Source: Candidatus Poseidoniaceae archaeon
GTDB taxonomy: Archaea > Thermoplasmatota > Poseidoniia > Poseidoniales > Poseidoniaceae
DNA length: 64,000 nt
Assembly (NCBI GenBank): GCA_949372875.1
Contig: CASIAW010000001.1
Coordinates: forward strand, 554,869 to 618,868
Reading direction: 5' to 3'
Shown here: piece by piece, positions 59,101 through 64,000 of the stretch
Position numbering within the stretch: the first letter of the stretch is position 1
Layout: the number at the start of each line of letters is the position of its first letter
The notes under the pieces: model-generated
What the model saw: only the letters and a program-made list of their open reading frames with translations
Databases searched by the model: none
Told to the model about the DNA's origin: nothing
Position numbers and translations under genes: made by a program

Positions 59101-60319
59101 ATGGTGGGATGCGTCGGCAAGTGGCGACATCGGAACAACATCCGGCAACGGTGATACGACATGGATGTTCAATGATATGGAGCAATGGGGCGCTCTGGCA
59201 CCTCCATCATGCCACATCTTGATGATTGCATTATTTGAAGGTGAACTCGGAAGCGCATCGTCTCAAATGACACCTGCCCAAGGATTGCCGTTGTCGTCCG
59301 ACTTCCAAACTTTTGTCATAGGCAACCTCACCGATGCAGATTGTCAATGGGACGAAAGCTGGGGAAGCGAAGCCCCTTCAGAAAACAACACCGGGAATAA
59401 CACTGATGACAACACCGGAAACAACACTGGTGACAATACCGGAAACAATACTGATGACAACACCGGAAACAACACTGGTGACAATACCGGAAACAATACT
59501 GATGACAATACCGGAAATAACACCGGAGACGATGTGGATAACCAAGATGATTCAGTGGAAATATTCGACTGTGTATTTGGAGATATCAACTATGCTGAAG
59601 GAGCAGAAGTCATCTTCTACGTTTCTTGGGTTGATGCTTCAAATGTTCAGCATTGCGGAACAATTCAGTTTGAAATGTATTCCAATTCTGCCCCAATCCA
59701 TTCCCAAAACTTCCGAGACCACGTGGAAGCAGGAAATTATGACGGCGTCGGATTCCATCGCGTCATTGATGACTTCATGATTCAAGGAGGCGACATTGAA
59801 TTTGGAAATGGAATGGGCGGTTATGCGTATTCGTGGCAAGGATACTGTAGAGGTCAAATGATTGACCAAGCTGATTGCCTGCTCAATGATTATTCGATAC
59901 CGGATGAATTTGATACCAGTTTAGTACATCAGAAAGGTGCACTCTCCATGGCCCATTCAGGCCCGAATACCGGAGGATCTCAATTCTTTATTATGGACCG
60001 AAACGACGCTACGTGGCTCGATGGAGTTCACAGCGTGTTTGGACAAGCCATTGCAGGAACCATTGATGGCGTGGAAGTCACTGGAATCGAGGTTGTCGAT
60101 GCAATGAGTCTTGTTGAAGTCGAAGGCCCATCAGCAAGTTCACCGGTTCACGATGTGACTATCCTCAGTGCTGAGAACATAGGAACGCCCCAGAGCAATG
60201 AGAATCCAACTTTACCTGATGAAGAGGTTCCGCAGATTTCTTCGATTGGAGTGATTGGAACTGCTGTAGCCATCAGTGCTGGATTCTTCATCTCTATTCG
60301 ACGTGAAGATGAAGAATAG
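56132..60319 (+). CDS. Multidomain surface protein: TSP3-like Ca-binding repeats, seven 48-aa propeller-like repeats, cyclophilin-type PPIase domain, C-terminal TM
   Basis: 1395 aa; DADGCQDSSEDTDDDNDG repeats; SWSTPVSLDSTDNVG..SSLAIDSNDNLHVTY repeats; GFHRVIDDFMIQGGDIEFGNGMGG and SMAHSGPNTGGSQFFI cyclophilin motifs; TM IGVIGTAVAISAGFFISIRRE. Confidence 0.9.
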   Translation: MRTKNVTSIALLFMLMLLGQAMTGHLYQYPGMDGDASLESENIVMASNSTDTDGDGVYDVDDACPNGNTGWTSSSATDYDADGCQDSSEDTDDDNDGLLDANDWCPTGSLGWTSSSVTDYDSDGCQDSTEDVDDDNDGVIDADDSCPKGDLGWISSSSTDADSDGCRDSTEDPDNGGNSGNNTGNNTGNNTGNDSDGDGISDALDDCPNGDTGWTSSSATDYDADGCQDSSEDTDDDNDGLSDVNDDCAVGNLGWTSSSVTDYDSDGCQDSTEDVDDDNDGVIDADDSCPKGDLGWISSSSTDADSDGCRDSTEDFDTLSWSTPVSLDSTGWVGLDTSLAIDSNDHLHVTYQDNSNANLAYVTYDGSSWSTPITLDNRNIVGQESSLAIDSNDNLHVTYYADYPSYSLEYMTYDGSSWSTPVSLDSTDNVGRESSLAIDSNDNLHVTYRDGTNANLEYMTYDGSSWSTPVTLDSTDNVGWQSSLAIDSNDHLHVTYYDYTNGNLEYMTHNGSSWTTPVCLESTDNVGWDSSLAIDSSDNLHVTYFDTSNGNLEYMTHDGSSWSSSVSLDSTDEVGWVSSLAIDSNDHLHVTYYDNTSKNLEYMTHDGSSWSTPVSLDSTDNVGYDSSLAIDSNDNLHVTYHDNTNGNLEYMTSSNSSGGNGTANNTECLIFTNFNFDYNYSAAPQDSFNLTANLTNTCAESVLYPNTVVVFEQQGINITHSSHWRYEINGENSSYSVSWQVSRDSTFGEGEMVIFEIHPSRDNCYENCTESQNYNYTVEIPFGLFDLNSCYTIGNITDDYSADMTSFNLSADLITDCSMGYGGLLHYPWADLEGDFINGTYVGYGASFYAMGLNDSNPVQWSIAVPSNLTNGTVMTYSLAPTCAWVTMSLLWPSVNNYNSYNQNCDDVGFDEMYHSVVVINSNFDDENNTGGTNISESSVSIDWIYVNSSMSGVHDAQFSVEHNGTWTAYWGITNPNTAPTFPTWNSTTGWWDASASGDIGTTSGNGDTTWMFNDMEQWGALAPPSCHILMIALFEGELGSASSQMTPAQGLPLSSDFQTFVIGNLTDADCQWDESWGSEAPSENNTGNNTDDNTGNNTGDNTGNNTDDNTGNNTGDNTGNNTDDNTGNNTGDDVDNQDDSVEIFDCVFGDINYAEGAEVIFYVSWVDASNVQHCGTIQFEMYSNSAPIHSQNFRDHVEAGNYDGVGFHRVIDDFMIQGGDIEFGNGMGGYAYSWQGYCRGQMIDQADCLLNDYSIPDEFDTSLVHQKGALSMAHSGPNTGGSQFFIMDRNDATWLDGVHSVFGQAIAGTIDGVEVTGIEVVDAMSLVEVEGPSASSPVHDVTILSAENIGTPQSNENPTLPDEEVPQISSIGVIGTAVAISAGFFISIRREDEE
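56299..57079 (+). repeat. Two near-identical copies of a block of TSP3-like acidic repeats at 429-bp spacing
   Basis: tgtccgaatgg...acaggatggacttcttcttcagcaactgattatgatgctgatgg at 56321 and 56750; gattctaccgaagatgttgatgacgataatgacggcgtaatagatgcgg at 56511 and 56940. Confidence 0.9.
57089..58096 (+). repeat. Seven tandem 144-bp (48-aa) coding repeats
   Basis: Consensus SWSTPVSLDSTDNVGxxSSLAIDSNDNLHVTYxDxTNxNLEYMTYDGS, seven in-frame copies. Confidence 0.93.
59384..59533 (+). repeat. Tandem ~24-bp repeats encoding D(N/D)NTGNNT units
   Basis: gacaacaccggaaacaacactggtgacaataccggaaacaatactgat repeated. Confidence 0.92.
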
Positions 60320-60350
60320 GCTCATGTAGGGTCTACGCTTTCATCACAAC

Positions 60351-61118
60351 ATGGAGATAGGAGAACAACTGGCACAGGCGGCGCTCCGCCTCTCTGCGAT
60401 TTGTGATGCTGCTATTCCAAAGTTAGAGAAAAAATCTATTGTGGCGCATGCAACTAATCCTCTCGATTATGCGTGGCCTCACCATGAACAATACCTGTAC
60501 AAATGGGGTAATAGAGGCGGGCATACTCTTCTGCTTGGCATGAACCCTGGGCCTTGGGGCATGGCACAAACCGGCGTTCCTTTTGGTGCCACTGAAGTCG
60601 CTCAATCGTTCTTGCAAATTGAGGCACGAGAACTTGAAACTCCACCAAATGCTCACCCAAAACGGCCGATTGAAGGTATGGCTCTCGAACGTCAAGAGAT
60701 ATCAGGAACCCGGCTTTGGAATTTAATGGAAACACATTTCGGTTCAGTAGAGAACACATTTGACAATATTTTCGTGGTCAACCATTGCCCGTTACTTCTG
60801 CTTGGCGAGACTGGAAAGAACATCACTCCAAACAATCTCCCGGCGGCTCTGATGACACCTTTACTCAAAGCGTGTGATGAACACCTTCTCGATGTCATTG
60901 ATATCATGGGCATTACCAGAGTCGTTGGAGTTGGGAAATATGCTGAGCAACGCGCCCGAATGGCACTTGGAGCAGGAAAATCAGGACCTGGCACCTCTCG
61001 TAATGGTCGAAGTGTGCGTATTGATACATGCTGGCATCCAAGTCCTGCAAGCCCATTAGCCAATCGTAATGAGGGTGCAGATTGGCGAAAAAATGTCATC
61101 ACTTGTCTTGAAAATTGA
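60351..61118 (+). CDS. SMUG1-type uracil-DNA glycosylase
   Basis: LLLGMNPGPWGMAQTGVPFGATEVAQSFL; FVVNHCPLLLLGETGKNITPNNLP; CWHPSPASPLANR. Confidence 0.9.
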   Translation: MEIGEQLAQAALRLSAICDAAIPKLEKKSIVAHATNPLDYAWPHHEQYLYKWGNRGGHTLLLGMNPGPWGMAQTGVPFGATEVAQSFLQIEARELETPPNAHPKRPIEGMALERQEISGTRLWNLMETHFGSVENTFDNIFVVNHCPLLLLGETGKNITPNNLPAALMTPLLKACDEHLLDVIDIMGITRVVGVGKYAEQRARMALGAGKSGPGTSRNGRSVRIDTCWHPSPASPLANRNEGADWRKNVITCLEN

Positions 61119-61159
61119 TTTCTTTTCATTGAAAAACCGGCGAACCCTTCAAGTGCTTT

Positions 61160-63088
61160 ATGCAACACTTAGTGCACATGGCAGAACTGCAAATGGCTTG
61201 GGAAAGACAACCGGACGACCGACAATGGGTAAAACCCGAAGGTGATGATCCTCGAACACTGTATCAAATGTTGATGACAAGCGTTGGACGCTTTGGCGGA
61301 CAAGATTGTTTCGGATATATTCCTGCAAAAGGCGCAGCACGTATCCATTTGACGTATGATGTATTCGGAGAACTTGCAACTGCAGTAGGCCAGCAATTGG
61401 CTGATGTCGGCGTGGGCTCAGGAGACCGAGTCGCTTTGATTCTCGACAACAGTGTTGAATGGGCTGCTCTCTCTTATGGTGCAAACGGAATTGGTGCTGC
61501 TTACACTGCTATGTATACACATCAACATGGCGATGAATGGGCTTACATCCTCAACGACTCAACACCATCAATACTCGCTGTGGCAAACACTGGTGTTCTT
61601 GACAAACTGGTCAAGCACCTTCCTGCTGACGCTGCTGCTTGGCCTCGATGTGGAATTATTCTGCTTGGTGACGAACCTGCAAATGAGATTCCTCCAGAAG
61701 GCATTGAAGTCCACGCTTGGAAAGATTTTGTAGCCGCTGGTCGAGCAAGTAAAAATACCTTTGAGATTGCTGATGACCCGTTCGCTTTGAACACCCTCAT
61801 CTATACTTCAGGAACAACTGGAAACCCGAAAGGGGTTATGTTGACCAATTGGAACACACTCTCCAACATCTTGTGTGTTCAATCCGCTTTCAAGGTCTAT
61901 GTCGGTGACAAAAACGCTGCATTCCTTCCTTGGGCTCACTCCTTTGGAAGCACCTTTGACTTGCACTGGATGATTCGCTGTGGTGTTCACATCAACCTCA
62001 TTTCGGAACTCACTCGCATTGCGGATGAATGTATTGAAATCAAGCCTGCAGTTCTCTTGGCAGTTCCTCGTGTTTGGAACAAGTTCTATGACCGAGTCAA
62101 CAGTCAATTCGAAGAAGCAACTGGTGTCAAAAAGTTCCTCATTGGAAAAGCAAAGAAATCCGCTTCAAAGCGAATCGCAAAGGCTGGCGTTGAATGTGAC
62201 GCTGTCCCTGCAACAGGATTCTTTGACAAATTCTACGACAAGTTGGTTTGGTCGAAAGTTCGAGCACGATTTGGTGGAAACATTCGATTCTGTATGTCAG
62301 GTGCTGCTGCACTGTCTCCGGATGTTGCAGCGTTTATCCAACAAGTTGGATTCAGTTGCTATGAAGGATACGGACTTACTGAAACCTCTCCATTGGTCGC
62401 TGCTAACGGATGGGCTGGACCCGGAACTTCGAAACTTCGCTGTGTAGGACGAGTTGCTAACGGTGTCAAAGTAACCATCGATACCGATGCATGGGATGAC
62501 CCAGATCGAGCTGATGAAGGCGAAATCATTGTTCACGGACCAAACGTTATGCAAGGATACTGGAACAATGATGCTGCTACCAAGGAAGTCATCATTGAAC
62601 CTGGTGTCTTTAGAACTGGAGATTTAGGAAAACTCTCAGCAGATGGTTTCCTTTCAATCACTGGCCGTGTAAAGAGTCAATTTAAACTTGAAAACGGAAA
62701 GTATGTCTCTCCTGCCCCTCTTGAAGAGAACCTCAAACTCTCTCCATTGGTTGAACAGGCTGTTCTGGATGGTCGAAACATGTTGAGAACTTTCTTGATT
62801 GTTCACCCGAACATGCATGCCCTCAAGGCAGCATTAACTGGTGCTGGTGTCGATGCCTCGGGTAGCGACTCAGATATCTGTGCTCGTGCTTCAACCCGCG
62901 AATGGATGCTAAGTGAACTCAAATCAAAGAACATGCAAGAACCTACTTGGAAAGGATACGAGCGAGCTGCTCACCTCATCTTGGACCCGGTTGAGTGGAC
63001 GACTGACAACGACATGTTGACTCCATCAATGAAGGTCAAGTTGCGGAACTTGCTCAAGCATCACGATGCTGAAGTCAAAGCAATTTGA
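61160..63088 (+). CDS. Long-chain acyl-CoA synthetase (AMP-binding)
   Basis: LIYTSGTTGNPKGVMLTNWN; YEGYGLTETSPLV; FRTGDLGKLSADGFLSITGRVKSQFKLENGKYVSP. Confidence 0.93.
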   Translation: MQHLVHMAELQMAWERQPDDRQWVKPEGDDPRTLYQMLMTSVGRFGGQDCFGYIPAKGAARIHLTYDVFGELATAVGQQLADVGVGSGDRVALILDNSVEWAALSYGANGIGAAYTAMYTHQHGDEWAYILNDSTPSILAVANTGVLDKLVKHLPADAAAWPRCGIILLGDEPANEIPPEGIEVHAWKDFVAAGRASKNTFEIADDPFALNTLIYTSGTTGNPKGVMLTNWNTLSNILCVQSAFKVYVGDKNAAFLPWAHSFGSTFDLHWMIRCGVHINLISELTRIADECIEIKPAVLLAVPRVWNKFYDRVNSQFEEATGVKKFLIGKAKKSASKRIAKAGVECDAVPATGFFDKFYDKLVWSKVRARFGGNIRFCMSGAAALSPDVAAFIQQVGFSCYEGYGLTETSPLVAANGWAGPGTSKLRCVGRVANGVKVTIDTDAWDDPDRADEGEIIVHGPNVMQGYWNNDAATKEVIIEPGVFRTGDLGKLSADGFLSITGRVKSQFKLENGKYVSPAPLEENLKLSPLVEQAVLDGRNMLRTFLIVHPNMHALKAALTGAGVDASGSDSDICARASTREWMLSELKSKNMQEPTWKGYERAAHLILDPVEWTTDNDMLTPSMKVKLRNLLKHHDAEVKAI

Positions 63089-63189
63089 TTCACCTCATTG
63101 ACTCCGAAGCATCTGCTGAGGTCTGATGTTACCGTTTGAAAGATTACGTCCGGCAAAGGGATTATAATCCGTCAAATGTAACTCAAGTC

Positions 63190-63522
63190 ATGAATAGTGA
63201 CTTTGAACAGGAAAAGTTGTTGTCCGATTCACAGCAAAAAACTCCTCAATACGGTTCGCGCTTGATTCCAAAAATCATGAAAAAACCCATTGGTGTAGGG
63301 TTTCTTGTCGGACTTTCTATGGGAGTTGCAAATACACTCATCCTTTCAATTCCGTTCTTTATGTCGGTTCCTGCCGGTATTGTTCTTGGGATTTCGGTAT
63401 GTTTGATTGCCAGCCCAGGAATGCGCCATGACTTGGCTCAATTCAAACAACAACAACGTGAGCATCGTAAGCGACTACTCGCTCGAAAGGGAAGGAAGAA
63501 CGCTTTCACCATGTATGATTGA
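63190..63522 (+). CDS. Small membrane protein, unknown function
   Basis: ORF 63136..63522, likely start at MNSDFEQEKL (63190); two hydrophobic segments and a basic C-terminus. Confidence 0.5.
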   Translation: MNSDFEQEKLLSDSQQKTPQYGSRLIPKIMKKPIGVGFLVGLSMGVANTLILSIPFFMSVPAGIVLGISVCLIASPGMRHDLAQFKQQQREHRKRLLARKGRKNAFTMYD

Positions 63523-63605
63523 TGCCAAGAAACTCTTGCTCTGACTGCAAAGTGGGAGGCATGGTGTTTATGAGGTGTTGACGGGGGCCGTAAAATGGGG
63601 AGAAC

Positions 63606-63983
63606 ATGGCACGCCAACTCATCAACATCGAAGGAGTCGACCGAAGTTTCGGCCCTGTTGACGTTTTGCTCGATATCAATCTCTTGGTTCAAGACGGAGA
63701 TCGCATAGGAATCGTTGGACATAATGGTGCTGGAAAGACCACACTGCTCAATACAATAAGTGAACAATCCCAAGACGTTGGGATGATCGATTACGCCCCA
63801 GGAATCCGTATCGCTTACCTCACTCAAATTCGAGACATTGATTCTGATTCATCCATCGAAGAAGAGTTGAGTCGTAAAGGACGGCAATTCCAAGAATTAG
63901 AAGAAGAAATCGCAGCCATTGAAGCACAAATGGCAGACCCAGCATTTTACGAAGGTGACTGGGAGTCGGTCATGGAGCGCTAG
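63606..63983 (+). pseudogene. ABC-F-like ATPase N-terminus, interrupted near the window end (frameshift or sequence error suspected)
   Basis: IGIVGHNGAGKTTLLNTIS Walker A and an ABC-F-like EEEIAAIEAQMADPAFYEGDWESVMER, then an in-frame TAG at 63981 before any signature or Walker B motif. Confidence 0.55.
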
Positions 63984-64000
63984 AGTGCTTAAAAGAGTGC

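Noticed and set aside
59344-59589. Minus-strand ORF with repeated LFPVLSPV
   Set aside because: Complement of the DNTGNNT coding repeat; not independent.
1-64000. Defence island, prophage, toxin-antitoxin or transposon
   Set aside because: No integrase, transposase, restriction, Cas, capsid or terminase-like protein found among the ORFs.

Overview
This 64 kb window is dense, mostly single-copy coding sequence from an archaeal genome. Archaeal/eukaryal-type information genes support that: TBP, Nmd3, the exosome subunit Csl4, an archaeal-type methyltransferase and mevalonate kinase. The gene set and the many long secreted, membrane-anchored proteins suggest a marine Thermoplasmatota lineage (Marine Group II / Poseidoniales-like); this placement is inference and needs a phylogeny. 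I recognise about 40 CDSs. I found no rRNA, tRNA, CRISPR array or transposase. Housekeeping genes include ileS, cysS, glmS, tbp, nmd3, asd, mutY, SMUG1-type UDG, ccmC and mevalonate kinase. The most notable architectures are: (i) a Csl4 exosome protein fused to two RRM domains; (ii) a ~1395-aa surface protein combining Ca-binding TSP3-like repeats, seven 48-aa propeller-like repeats, Asn/Thr-rich linkers, a cyclophilin domain and a C-terminal membrane anchor; (iii) a TBP with a 22-residue insertion in its second repeat; (iv) several surface proteins with small cytoplasmic tail modules (the GLPQGW...EQW..YG..YL motif, a zinc ribbon). No classical defence or mobile island is visible. All calls are from reading the sequence; no database search was run.
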